64,000 bases of DNA, taken from positions 31,981,334-32,045,333 of the forward strand of contig NW_024037074.1 of NCBI RefSeq assembly GCF_015706575.1. The letters are read 5' to 3'. A program made the translations under genes and the position numbers. The DNA comes from Patiria miniata. Its lineage: Eukaryota; Echinodermata; Asteroidea; Valvatida; Asterinidae. The notes under the pieces are model-generated. The model was given only the letters and a program-made list of their open reading frames with translations. It was not told the origin of the DNA and searched no databases. This document shows, piece after piece, positions 1-11,120 of this stretch (position 1 is its first letter; each line of letters opens with the position of its first letter).

Positions 1-240
1 GCAATTTCATTTTTTGGCCCAAATTGACAAAAAATGCAAGGGGTTAGCCTTACATTTTGTATGAAATTTGGCCAAAATATGAATTTCTTTGTATTGATAT
101 ATCTGCCCCTAAATCGAGTTGAAATGTGTTCGAGGGTCCCTTAGGAGTCTTTCCAGGAAGTTTCGTGCCAAAATTGACAAAAAATGCAAGGGGTTAGCCT
201 TACATTTTTTATGACAATTGGCCAAAATATATATATTTTT
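1..240. repeat. Two diverged copies of a roughly 150-bp unit
   Basis: AAATTGACAAAAAATGCAAG followed by GGGTTAGCC occurs at about 21 and 171, with similar flanks including TTGGCCAAAATAT. No coding signal is visible. Confidence 0.7.
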
Positions 241-249
241 TTGTACTGA

Positions 250-830
250 TATATCTGTAGCGGAAGTTCCTTTAGGGGCGACCGTTATTGTTCGCCCCTA
301 ACGGTATACAGAAGCGCTCGTTCATCTATATATCGCCCCTAGCGGTACAACCTCTAGGGTCGACCGTTATAGGTCGCCCCCAGCGGTACATCCTCTAGAG
401 GCGACCACTATAGATCGCCCCCAGCAGTACAGCCTCTAGAGGCGACCGTTAATTGTCTATATAGCGGAAATTCCTTTAGGGGTGACCAATAATTGTCGCC
501 CCTGGCGGTATTCAAAAACGCGCGTACCGCTAGGGGCGACAATTGTAGGTCGCCTCTAGCGGAATTTCCTCTAGAGGCGACCGTTAATTATCGCCCCTAG
601 CTCTAATTCCTTTAGGGGCGACCAATAATTGTCGCCCCTAGCGGTATACCGCTAGGGGCGACAATTATAGGTCGCCCCTAGCGGAAGTTCCTCTAGGGGC
701 GACCAATAATTGTCGCCCCTAGTGGTATTCAAAAACGCGCGTATTTTTACTATTCCTCTAGGGGCGATCTTAGTGCATTTATGGTCGCCCCTTGAGGTAC
801 ACGCGTTTCTATCGTCATCTGTACCTTAAG
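250..830. repeat. Array of GC-rich palindromic units (TAGGGGCGAC / GTCGCCCCTA)
   Basis: About fifteen units of 35-50 bp alternate AGGGGCGACC and GTCGCCCCTAGCGG around a short AT core (AATAATT or TTATAGG), so most units can fold as perfect hairpins. Spacers such as TTCAAAAACGCGCGTA recur at about 495 and 728. No gene lies within. It resembles a satellite or the inside of a foldback transposon; I do not know the family. Confidence 0.8.
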
Positions 831-879
831 GGGGGGGGGATCTTATAGCATTTAATGTACATACGTATTCTATTGTCAT

Positions 880-1240
880 CAATTTCTTCCCAAAGAGGGC
901 GCGCTATATAAACACTGCTCGACTTGAGCCGATTTCTGTCAATTCACGATGTTAACAAAGATTGCAACGACGGAATCCCAAGATAAAACTTTGCATTAAA
1001 ATAAAACTCGTTCAATACCCTTATGATGATTGAAATAAGAAGATTGAATATTAACAGAAACTGTGCATGAATGACATGAAATAAATTGCAGTGTAATAAG
1101 GGCTCTCCGTATTTTATCGCTTCGATTTCTTCCAAAAGAGGTCGCGATATAAACACTGCTCACCGCGTGCCGACTTCTGTCCATTAGGGATGTAAACATA
1201 CTCATTATAAGGACGGAAACTCAAGAAAAACACATTTGTA
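880..1240. repeat. Duplicated segment, period about 243 bp
   Basis: The string around GCTATATAAACACTGCTC (about 902) recurs as GCGATATAAACACTGCTC (about 1144), followed by similar 80-base tails (GATTTCTGTC.., GACTTCTGTC..). It contains TATA-like runs, but no transcript can be inferred. Confidence 0.55.
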
Positions 1241-1494
1241 TTGAAATGTTTCGTCCAATATTTTGACATATTTATTTGAAAAAAAAAAAATCTCGAAAAT
1301 TAATAGCAACGGCGAAAGAATGAATGTAATATAATTTAAGGGATTAATTGCAGTGTAAAGCCATGTGCAAGTGCACGGTGAATGCGAATGCGAAGCGAAT
1401 TCAACGTCATGAGACATTCGCCAGAATAAAACTTGCCATGACATCACAAAGTCGTGTTCGCTTTCGCTTTCGCGCAGATTATGAACCGGGCTTA

Positions 1495-2930
1495 GCGCGA
1501 AAAATACAGGGTAAATTTGAGTCAACTTTCACGACACGAAAGCAACACATTGGTTTCCAGAAGATAACTGAAGAAGTGTCTTTTGTATTGAACTGAAATT
1601 TTCTATATCAACAAAAAGTAGATAAATAACACAAATCTGTTCAATGTGGAGAGGCATCATGAATCAATAAAAATATTATAACAGAAGCAATGAAATTTCT
1701 TATTGTGATCAAACCAGATAGATAACACAAATCTTTTGAATTTGGAGAGGAATCACGAATCAATAAAAAAATATTATAACCAAACCAATGTTAGCGTGTT
1801 CAACGCGAAAAATACGCGGCGAATTTGGATCAACCTTCATGGACCCGAAAAAATCTTGTTTTGAAGTTAAATGATATCAAGTGATTGGTTGGCATAGGTT
1901 ACAAGATGTGTTTAAATTTGAAAAGGACTTATCAAATAATACAAAAAATATATGCAAAACAATGACACATGTTAAGCTCGAAAATTACAAGGCGAATTTG
2001 AGTAAGATATCGAGACACGAAAGCAACACACTCGGTTTCCAGGAGATAACTCAAGAAGTGCATGATGTATTGAATTGAAATTTTCTGTATTGATCAAATC
2101 AGATGGATAACACACATCTATTGAATTTGGAGAGGAATCATGAATCAATAAAAAATATTACATCCGAAACAATGTAGCGTGTTGAACGCGAAAAATCAAG
2201 GCGAATTTGGATCAACCTTCATGGACCAAGAATAACAAACTCGTTGTGGAGACGATAACTCAAAGAATGGTTCTTGTATTGAAGTAAAATTCTATCTAGT
2301 GATTGGTTGTCATATGTAACAAGAGGTGTTTGAATTTGAAAAGGACTTATCAAATGATACTAATAATATATGCAATGACACGTGTTAAGCGCGAAAATTA
2401 CAAGGCAAATTTGAGTAAGATATTAAGACACGAAAGCAACACACTCGGTTTCCAGAAGATAACTCAAAAAGTGTATGCTGTATCGAATTGAAATTTCCTA
2501 CAGTGATCAAACCAGTTAGATAACACAAATCTATCGAATTTGGAGAGGAATCGTGAATCAATAAACATTTTACAATTAAAACAATGTTAGCGTGTTCAAC
2601 GCAAAAAATACCCGGCGAATTCGAGTCAACCTTCATGGACCAAGAATAACAAACTCGTTGTGGAGACGATAACTCAGAAAATAGTTCTTGTATTGAAGTC
2701 AAATTCTATCTAGTGATTGATTGTCATATGTAACACGAGGTGTTTGAATTTGAAAAGGACTAATCAAATGATACTAATAATATATGTTAATCAATGACAC
2801 GTGTTAAGCGCGAAAAATACGAGGCGAATTTGAGTAAGATATCAAGACACGAAAGTAACACACTCGGTTTCCAAAAGATAACTCAAGAAGTGTATGTTGT
2901 ATTGAATTGGAATTTCTTATACATGTAGTG
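1495..2930. repeat. Degenerate tandem repeat, unit about 420 bp
   Basis: At least four copies share GCGAAAATTACAAGGC, then CGAAAGCAACACACTCGG, TTTCCAGAAGATAACTC, a GAATTGAAATTT piece, and GAGAGGAATCATGAATCAAT. Copies of the central string start near 1540, 2015, 2432 and 2855. Short open frames here repeat the same peptide and are by-products of the repeat. Confidence 0.75.
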
Positions 2931-2942
2931 ATCAGTGTTCTC

Positions 2943-4175
2943 CATGTCGCGACACAAGACACCGTTTAGGGAGAGAAAAACAATATTTCGTTTAAATCTT
3001 CTGTCTAGTTTGTCTTCTTTTCATGACCAATCATCTGGCCAAAATTCAATTCAATGCTACAATTAATTTTTGAGATAGCGTGTCGTCGTGTACTATCGTT
3101 CCTGTGCAAAAGTGAGGCAAATGTTCTGTTTGGACTGCCACTGCAGCCCATCGCCAAGTTGTTCTCCATGTCGCGACACAAGACACTGTTTAGGGAGATA
3201 AAAACACTATTTCGGCAAAATGCTCTGTCTAGTTGTCTTCTTTTCATGACCAATCATCTGGCCAAAATTCAATTCAATGCTTCAATTAATTGTTGAGATA
3301 GCGTGTCGTCGTGCACTATCATTCCTGTGCAAAAGTGAGGCAAATGTTCTGTTAGGACTGCCACTGCAGCCCATCGCCAAGTTTAGCTATTTGTCGCGAC
3401 ACAAGACACTGTTTAGGGAGAGAAAAACACTATTTCGGCAAAATCCTCTGTCTAGTTTATCTTCTTATCATGACCAATCATCTGGCCACAATGCAATTCA
3501 ATGCTCCAATTAATTTTTGAGATAGCGTGTCGACGTGGACTATCGTTCCTGTGCAAAAGTGAGGCAAATGTTCTGTTTGGACTGCCACTGCAGCCCATCG
3601 CCAAGTTTTGCTACGTGTCGCGACACAAGACACTGTTTAGGGAGATAAAAACAATATTTCGTTTAAATCTTCTTTCTAGTTTGTCTTCTTTTCATGACTA
3701 ATCATCTGGCCAAAATTCAATTCAATGCTCCAATTAATTTTTGAGATAGCGTGTAGACGTGGATTATCGTTCCTGTGCAAAAGTGACAAAACTTCTGTTT
3801 GGACTGCCACTGCAGCCCATCGCCAAGTTGTTCTCCATGTCGCGACACAGGACACTGTTTAGGGAGATAAAAACAATATTTCATGACCAATCTTCTGTCT
3901 AGTTGGACTTTTTTTCATGACCAATCATCTGGCCAAAATTCAATTCAATGCTTCAATTAATTCTTGAGATAGCGTGTCGTCGTGCACTATCGTTCCTGTG
4001 CAAAAGTGAGGCAAATGTTCTGTTAGGATTGCCACTGCAGCCCATCGCCAAGTTTTGCTACTTGTCGGGACACAAGACACTGTTTAGGGAGAGAAAAACA
4101 CTATTTCGGCAAAATCTTCTGTCTAGTTTATCTTCTTTTCATGACCAATCATCTGGCCACAATTCAATTCAATGC
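2943..4175. repeat. 224-bp satellite, about 5.5 copies, nested in the 420-bp repeat
   Basis: The landmark GTCGCGACACAAGACAC recurs at 2946, 3170, 3393, 3617, 3839 and (one base changed) 4064, so the period is 222-225. The unit also holds ACTGCCACTGCAGCCCATCG and CATGACCAATCATCTGGCC. Sequence of the 420-bp family resumes right after the last copy (TCTTGTATTGAAGTAAAA at about 4176), so the satellite was inserted into, or amplified within, that repeat. Confidence 0.85.
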
Positions 4176-5555
4176 TCTTGTATTGAAGTAAAATGATATC
4201 TAGTCATTGGTTGTCATAGATTACACAAGATGTCTGAATTTAAAGAAAAATCGTTAAACAATAAATACAATACAGCCAAAATTACAAGGCGAGTTTGAGT
4301 CAACTTTCGAAGAACAAACACTAGCAGTTTACACAAGTCTAGTCTATAGTATAAAACGCACGACACTGTGACATTATTGATCAATGGTCAAACACCAGAC
4401 CAGTAAACTTCCGTGATGATTACGCGCAGTTTTCAAAATTACGATGTGTATACGACTTGTTGCAATTTGTTGGAGTTGCAAATTTACGGAAGGAGGGGGG
4501 CCGCCAAAATTGGAGGCGAAACCCAAATAAACAAGCGGGGCATATTTTGCTTATGCGAGTGACAATTTATGTCTTTGGGAATACAGAGAATACAGACAAG
4601 ACGTCCATTCTTTAAACAAAACCTAAAAAACAAACAAACAAACACCCCCCCCGATCCGCTACACATAGCGATACCTTCAGATTACCGGATTTGTGTGTTA
4701 GTAAAATGACATCACTTGATGAGTTTTATTCTTTGGTATTTTCTTTGTCATTTCTCCAGTTCGCGGTTGTTTTCTGTCATTTCCTGACCCAACAACCGCG
4801 AACTGGCTTATTACCAAAATCTTGTTGTCATCACCAGAATATTTACAACGATATACTGTACTTTTTTAATTACCAGAATACCAGTCAACGTGTGGGTTGT
4901 ATACCTACCCGCAGGGGATGTTATTCATTGTTCCGCACTGTAGTCTCGAACAGGACACTTTTAGGAAACGATGACTCAATGAAATACCTGCTGTGTGTTA
5001 CACTGTGACGACGTCAATATTGCGACAATTTTGATTGTTCCTTGGCCATTGAGGCTTGTCCCCTGCACAATTTAAAAGGTTGTTTTTTCTCTGTGTTGTG
5101 TTTTGTAAAATTGACATTATTGTTATGTGCCTGTACTGTACGTGTTTATCATTCCTGTGCGGTAATACGCATGACTAATTCCTTCAAAACAACAAATTTT
5201 TCATAAAATGCGGGTTAACAAGTTGTGTTATTCTGTAAAATTACGTTGCTTTTTTGCATTAAAAAACAGCTGTAGACCATTTTTGGAATGATTATTAAGT
5301 ATTGATATGACAAAAGCATGGAAGTTTGATAAACGGAAAACTAGATTCGGAAACGGCCATTATCTAGTATACACGTATACAGTGGATGTGTAGTGCTAAA
5401 TAGAACAAAATTAATAGGCCTATATTTCATTAAATCTTGCAAAATCTGTAAAAACGATTTAACTATACAATATAGCATTACACACACTTGGCAATTCGCA
5501 AATAGCAAATGGGCCAATACTCTAATAATTAGAAACCTGCACCTTTTTTTTTAAT
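4176..5555. other. Non-coding spacer
   Basis: The first 150 bases are a last partial copy of the 420-bp repeat. After that it is AT-rich sequence with no coding or RNA signal; the only open frames are short and have no recognisable protein features. A 20-base inverted pair around TTCGCGGTTGTT and AACAACCGCGAA lies at 4760-4806 and could form a short hairpin. Confidence 0.5.
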
Positions 5556-5559
5556 TATA

Positions 5560-6015
5560 GGTCGACAACGAGCATGTTGTTTATGTTCCATTAATGTTGA
5601 CTTAAATTCGGATCTATTTTCGCGCTAACACCACTCTACTGCTGCTAGTGTATTAAAAAAAACTGTTAGATTTTCCTTTTTGGATTTAAATGGTCTTCAT
5701 TACAACATTACGACCAATTACTGAATTACATTTCATTTAAAAAACACTTATATTACGACTGATTAGTGAATAAATTTGTATTTTGGGAGTTATCGTGCGA
5801 CAACGAGCGTGTTGTTTTTGTTCCAATAAAGTTGACTTTAATTCGAAAATATTTTCGCGCTGACACCACTCTACTGCTTAAAGTCTATTAGAAAAACTAA
5901 TTGATGTTCCCTTTTGATATTTAATGGACTTCGTTACAATATTACGACAAATTACTGAATAACATTTCGTTTAAAAAACACTTATATTACGGCTGATTAG
6001 TGCATAAATTTTTAC
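5560..6015. repeat. Tandem duplication, period 235 bp
   Basis: GACAACGAGC.TGTTGTTT, TTTTCGCGCT.ACACCACTCT and AAAAAACACTTATATTACG each occur twice, at about 5564 and 5799 and onward. Copies are about 85 percent alike by eye. No coding content. Confidence 0.8.
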
Positions 6016-6404
6016 TTGTAAGCATAAATAACATTTCTGAATAATGAAGGAAATCGACCAATCAGAATAGCCGTGCGGCATTTTTCATTGTGCTGCGTGA
6101 ATGTTTTTTTTTGGGGGGGGGGATATTTCCTCAAATTCCGCCCACTTTCAGAAGAAACATCCGTCCAAGCGGTGTGGATCAGGCAAATTTTGAGAAAATA
6201 CATCTTGTTTTAAGGGAAAACAATATATTACACAAGGAAATATTAACAGGTAAGATTCTAACGTCCTGCAAACTATACTGTATATCGGCGAAGCATCAAC
6301 TACCCCGTATAAGGATCATACTTATCTAAACCTTTTAAAGGTTTGGCTTGCTGTGTAAAGATTTGTAATGTTGTTGATGAGAAAATTCATCGTCATGTTT
6401 AGAC
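6016..6404. other. 3' flank of the Ig-receptor gene
   Basis: There is a G-run (6114-6121) and AT-rich sequence. No canonical AATAAA is visible on the minus strand within this stretch, so the end of the receptor transcript is not fixed. Confidence 0.4.
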
Positions 6405-8474
6405 CTATGTGATTTGCGCGTACAAAGTTTGCTCCCCTGCAACTTTTGGTTTTGGGGTATCTCCAACCGTTACGATCCCGGCTGGACTGACGTCAACATC
6501 GGCGTACACGATCCTTCGCTCCCGCACTCTGCGAGCATCCTCGCCCTCTGCTATGCGGTAGCCGTTCTTGTCCACTCCCCATCTGATCTTGTTCTTGATC
6601 CTCTGGGAGAGCTTCCTGGGCTGGGCGTACAGGGTGGTGTCCGTCGGTACGCGACGGGGCATGGGCGCTGGTTTGCGGCTACCGGCCGAAGGCTGTCTCC
6701 GTTTCTTCGGGATGGCGTACTGAGACTCTACCGACGAGCGCACTACGATTTGGTCATCGGGCGTGAGATTCCTCGGGGTACCACGTTTGGGCTTTTTAGG
6801 GACTGCGTACAACGGCGTGCCTGTTGCTGCATTCGCGCCGGGCTGGGCTGGAGCTACCGTGCCTGTGGTAGCACCGATGGCCCCGGGGCCTGTGGATGGC
6901 ATTTGTTGGTAAGTATTGTCTCTCTCAACCAAACTGAACGTGGCATCGGTGGGAGATGAACGCACTTCTTGGTAGGTGTTACCGCGTTGTTCCGCTGGGA
7001 CATCGGGGTAGGTGGCCGGTACCTCTTGGTATGTGTTACCGCGTTCATCTACCGTGGCTTCATCGGTGGCATTTGGTAGAACATCCTCGTAGTTGGTACC
7101 AAGCTCCACCATGGTGTAGCGCGCCGCTACTGTTGGAGATTTCTTTCTCCTCCATACGCAGCAGTAACAGATGAGCACCACTATAACAGCTGTGACAGCC
7201 GCAGTCACCAGTACAGCCGAAATAATGACAACGGTTGGGAAAGGTCCATCAATGGGCTGGTTTGTGACGACACGGTGTCGCGCATTTGTCGCTGACGACA
7301 GGGTCGTGATAGCGGGCACGGTGGCTCCGTTAACTGGGGCCGTATCAGATGCAGATGGCTGAGTTGGATGAAGAGTCACGGTGGTTTCGATATTTGCGAC
7401 CGTAGTTAGGGAGTCTTTCTCAGCAGTTGTTGGGGAGTTTTTCTCAGCAGCAGTTGTCAGAGTGGGAGCTTCTGTTTTAATTACCGAAATCTTAGCTGAC
7501 GAGTTGTTTGATAATCCATTAGGGGTGGTCACGATGCAGGTCGCTGTAATGTCTTCTCTGACCGTCGAAATGGACAGTAAGTGCACGCCTTGGGTAACCG
7601 TATCCTGTCCAAGCGGTAGCTCTTCCCCCGTTGCTGTAGCTCTTATCTCCCATCGGTAGCTCGCAATACTAGGTATACCGGAGGCTTCGCATACCAGCGA
7701 AACACCAGTGGCTTCGTCGATCGTAAGCACCGGAGGGGTAACCCTAGCTGTTGGGAGGATCTCCAGAGGTCTTACGGAGCAGGATCTCGGTCCGTCCTGC
7801 TGAGGCGAGGTCAGAGTGCAGGTGAAATCCACCCCGTTGTCCTCCGGTAGCAACTGTCTCTGGAAGGCCAGCTGATCGGTCGTGGAGCTGGCCAGAGAGA
7901 TCTCGGAGTCACCCCGGCGATATTCGATCAGAGTCGGTGAGAAGGCACCTCCCGTGACTGCAATGATGCACCGAAGGTTCACCTGGTCCCCGACCGCGAC
8001 ATGAGCGTCTCCTCCCAGGGCAGGCTCCACGATGCACTCCGGCGCAGGTATGTACAGCGTCAATGCGGTAGTCGCAATCTCCTTACTCAGCGCAGCAGGG
8101 TACATGTAAAAACACGAGTAGCCCCCTAGGTCAGAAAGCCTGAAGTCTCTTATCCTGAGATTGAACTGCTCTTGGGCCGGATCACCGACGATCTCCAGCC
8201 GCTCCGCCAAGGCTTCCGGTAGATCGGTCCGGATGTCCCGGTTGTAACTCAAGATACGTCCTCCTGCCTCGTAGTGGTACCATTGTATCCGGCTGTTGCC
8301 GACGTCTCGTAAGTCACAAACGAGCGTGACCGTGTCACTAACATTCACGAATATCTCCCCCGGCGGTCCCTCGTCCAGGGAGATGTAGGCCGTCGCAAGG
8401 TGAAAACCGACGGCCAGTAGAGCTATCTTCGCCACGGTGAACGTACCCATCCCGGAGATGCACATAACATCCAA
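6405..8474 (-). CDS. Intronless three-Ig-domain transmembrane receptor with tyrosine-motif tail
   Basis: One open frame of 689 codons encodes a type I surface protein; I do not recognise a named orthologue. A signal peptide covers about residues 1-29 (cleavage after LATA); Met9 is an alternative start. Ig1 is V-like: C53, W65 and DLGGYSC with C121. Ig2 has C169 and C219. Ig3 has C262, W275 and C313. A Ser/Thr-rich stalk (325-414) is followed by a transmembrane helix (about 415-438) and a stop-transfer WRRKK. The 250-residue tail has tyrosine motifs: TNYEDV (Y462), TYQEV (Y482, Y501), TYQQM (Y522, YxxM, a PI3-kinase type site), YAVP, YAIP and YAQP (Y556, Y586, Y616, Crk-SH2-like YxxP, exactly 30 apart), IVYADV (Y657, ITIM-like) and TLYAQI (Y685, ITSM-like). 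This suggests an adhesion or immune receptor recruiting SH2 proteins. It lies 4.4 kb downstream of HERC1 on the same strand and is GC-richer than its surroundings. Confidence 0.85.
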   Translation of the reverse strand: MDVMCISGMGTFTVAKIALLAVGFHLATAYISLDEGPPGEIFVNVSDTVTLVCDLRDVGNSRIQWYHYEAGGRILSYNRDIRTDLPEALAERLEIVGDPAQEQFNLRIRDFRLSDLGGYSCFYMYPAALSKEIATTALTLYIPAPECIVEPALGGDAHVAVGDQVNLRCIIAVTGGAFSPTLIEYRRGDSEISLASSTTDQLAFQRQLLPEDNGVDFTCTLTSPQQDGPRSCSVRPLEILPTARVTPPVLTIDEATGVSLVCEASGIPSIASYRWEIRATATGEELPLGQDTVTQGVHLLSISTVREDITATCIVTTPNGLSNNSSAKISVIKTEAPTLTTAAEKNSPTTAEKDSLTTVANIETTVTLHPTQPSASDTAPVNGATVPAITTLSSATNARHRVVTNQPIDGPFPTVVIISAVLVTAAVTAVIVVLICYCCVWRRKKSPTVAARYTMVELGTNYEDVLPNATDEATVDERGNTYQEVPATYPDVPAEQRGNTYQEVRSSPTDATFSLVERDNTYQQMPSTGPGAIGATTGTVAPAQPGANAATGTPLYAVPKKPKRGTPRNLTPDDQIVVRSSVESQYAIPKKRRQPSAGSRKPAPMPRRVPTDTTLYAQPRKLSQRIKNKIRWGVDKNGYRIAEGEDARRVRERRIVYADVDVSPAGIVTVGDTPKPKVAGEQTLYAQIT

Positions 8475-8975
8475 ACTTCATAGATTGCGGTCCTTTTTAG
8501 TGATGCTCACTCAACGGAGTTCTTGAACTAAATAACCCACTGTAGTTCATCGGTTGCGGGTATTCTGTCCACTAAGCGAGTTCCGGTAGGATTGTGACCT
8601 TCTGTTCTTTGCGTAGGTAGTGACATAACTTGGATCAGTTTCGGTTCTATTGTGAATACTGGGCTATAACCTACACACTAGCGTCACGGCTGAACGCTAT
8701 TAATTTGTGACTTTTGTCACATTACCGGCGAACCAAGTCATACACGATTATTTGTCATTTTTGTAATGTCCATTGATTTTAATTGCTGAATCCTTCGTTC
8801 CTTGTTTGTAATGTTTGTAACTGTTTAATGTGAACCATATTGTACATGTATAAGCCTTTACTTCTTAATTTGGCGGTTAATTTGGACACAACTATAGGCA
8901 AGCAAATTCAAGGCATAGGCCTATACATGTATAGGATCATTTTCGTTTCATGCATTTTTTTCCCGTTTACAATAA
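8475..8975. other. 5' flank of the Ig-receptor gene
   Basis: The 5' UTR and promoter of the receptor should lie here on the minus strand. The near-palindrome GTGACTTTTGTCAC is at about 8706-8719. I cannot place a TATA box or an upstream exon with confidence. Confidence 0.3.
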
Positions 8976-8979
8976 ACCA

Positions 8980-9250
8980 CCGCTTCAAAGCTAGAGCAGA
9001 TTGTTCAAAACCTCACCTTTTCAGCTCTGTGGACATTACACTTTTGGAGAAAACAGTGAAAAAACATGTACAACCATTTGCTTTTGGTCACGAAACAACG
9101 TCAATTTCGTCAATTGCACTCCTTAGTCTTTCAAATAAAAAATAAAATATCAGTCAATTTACTGATCGTTGGAAATCATGATTGCTTCGAAATGACGGCA
9201 AGCCAGACGGAATAATTTCACGGGGTGTTGAGGACCAGTAGGATCTTTAA
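8980..9250. repeat. Dispersed repeat (TTTCAGCTC..GTGGA / TTTCACGGGGTGTT family)
   Basis: Blocks CAGCTCTGTGGACATTACAC, GAGAAAACAGTGAAAA and AGACGGAATAATTTCACGGG recur at about 16210-16390, 27470-27690, 52070-52140 (opposite strand), 59880-59990 and 63545-63600. It looks like a moderately repetitive interspersed element of about 300 bp with no coding capacity. Confidence 0.7.
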
Positions 9251-9294
9251 TCAAAGTCATCAAAAAGGTATATAAGTATATATATAAGTATCAA

Positions 9295-9295
<1 letters not shown>

Positions 9296-9325
<30 letters not shown>
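9296..9325. repeat. (TA)n microsatellite
   Basis: An uninterrupted TA run follows two GTATATAAGTATATA pieces. Confidence 0.9.
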
Positions 9326-9329
9326 AAAC

Positions 9330-10750
9330 TGGTCCCTGACCAGTTGTCTTAAGGTTCTAGGTTCTTAGAGGTTCTTAGGGGGACTAGTAAGGGTGTGGGG
9401 TCCCACCCCAAGGGACGTTTTGAGGCAGGGTAGGGCTTAAGCGGTCAGTCTGTCAATGAGATAGGTGCAAAAAGGACACCGGGCTGGCCTAAAAGTAAAA
9501 CCGACAATGAGGTAAAATCTATTCGGAACTGACGAGGACAATTCCATCAAAATAGGCTATGCATTGTGTTCCCTGCTTTGTCTAGGTCAATGACCCACAC
9601 GATCTCGAGGTTACGGTGTCATATGAAGTTTAGACTCCTGAGAACTCTGGTCTCTTTCTATTATATATGGACTGTTTCTTGCCCTGCACGTGACCTGTCA
9701 CTGTCCGAAGTATCTTTACTCAGACATGCGCAATATATCCAATATGAGTCGTTATTTTAGAGAGTCCGGAAATGCATCCGGGTTGGTTTTGTATCATCAC
9801 AGGAGATTTGCATGACTAACAGTTACCGGAAGTCAAGAATACCAACACGAATTCTGCGCAAGTCACTTGAGCATTAAGCTATCACGTGACCTGGGGTCCC
9901 GGGGTGGGGGTGAGTTGGGGGTTGAGCCCTCCCCCTACTTTACTACAATACATATATCACTTTTGTTCAGGATGTACCGTACCAGTGTTTTTTAATTTAA
10001 ATCTTTCCTTAATTGTTTTTCTGACGTTTAATATCCGCTTGAAGCCTTGTAGCAGAACAAAATACATTTTGTTTACCTCTTAAAACACAATGCTTGTGTG
10101 CGAGCAAGAATCGTATTTTATTTTCAGCATAAAACTCACATTCCCTTGCTATGGTGTCCCTGCAAGGACATCTAGGTTGAAAATTGCAAATTGAAAGACA
10201 TTCATTTCCAGGGTGTCCATTTGTGGCTACCATACTCTGCTATGACAGTACTGAAGTAATAATGTAAACTTTAGCAACGTAACATTACATTTCATCCCAA
10301 AAAAAATAATTTAAAAAAAACTGTTAAAAAAAAGCAACAAATGTAGACATTTTATTGCATTTTGCCGCCAAAACCAAAACACAGTGTGGGAATACTTGTA
10401 TGTTTTGGTGTTATACTTCTAAGAACAGCAACATCATCAGCAATTTTATTTACAAACCCAAAAGTGATGCTTGATAAAAAAAAATCTTTTCTTTTTTAAA
10501 TTATACAATGGATGACTTTACTCAGACCATATTTTAGTTATACATATATACATAGACACCGATCATCCACAACTGAAAAAAAAATGCTTAATGTCTTGGC
10601 AAATAACTTTTAATTTCTTTTTTTTACAAATTTGAGTACATCTTATATAATTTAATGTGTACATTGTCAATCTATCATGATAAAACCCTTTGCAAATCAA
10701 ATTGCAACAGTTTAAAAAAGGAAACTTCAAAACATGGTACTTATACATAC
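9330..10750. other. Intergenic sequence, no gene seen
   Basis: Mixed AT-rich sequence with a few short repeats and a pyrimidine/purine-skewed piece near 9900. No supported reading frame or RNA. Confidence 0.5.
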
Positions 10751-10769
10751 CACACATTAAATATGCAAT

Positions 10770-11120
10770 TTTCGCTGGTCCCAGAGGGCCAGCCTAGTGA
10801 CCTCTTGGTGCCTATCTCAAGGACTGACTGACTGACTCCCCGACTCCCTGACTGACTGACTCCCCCCCCCCCCCACGACTGACTGACTCCCCGACTGACT
10901 ACTGACTGACCGGCCGACTGACTGACCGAAAGACCGACCGACCGACTGACTGACCGACCGACTATCACTTGTGAGCCAGGCAGTGCTATCCTATAGGATG
11001 ACCCTGTAACACTAATTAATGGGCTTTATCCGGCCCATTGTGTAGACTAGATGCATGAAAAGACTGCCAGTTACTAGCCATCCTGAATCAATGTAATAGA
11101 ATTTGTGTGAACTCTGGGAC
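10770..11120. repeat. Dispersed repeat with a (GACT)n end
   Basis: A GACT-rich microsatellite (10818-10975, with a C-run at 10861-10874) is followed by GAGCCAGGCAGTGCTAT, TGTGTAGACTAGATGCATGA and TGAATCAATGTAATAGAATT. The same body is found at 23985-24165, inverted at 20905-21135, and in part at 45935-46030 and 50735-50840, so it is a mobile or formerly mobile element. Confidence 0.75.

Noticed and set aside
903..912. CTATATAAAC as a promoter TATA box
   Set aside because: It is part of a duplicated repeat (second copy at 1144) and no gene starts downstream on either strand.
3054..4196. Repeated 66-82 residue frames (MLQLIFEIACRR..)
   Set aside because: The same peptide recurs once per 224-bp satellite unit, with stops and frame breaks between. 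Nothing suggests selection on protein.
4760..4806. Rho-independent terminator or RNA hairpin at the GCGGTTGTT inverted pair
   Set aside because: Bacterial terminators do not apply here, and there is no transcript evidence for an RNA gene.
6414..7659. Several plus-strand frames opposite the Ig receptor
   Set aside because: They are shadows of the GC-rich receptor coding strand and show no domain.
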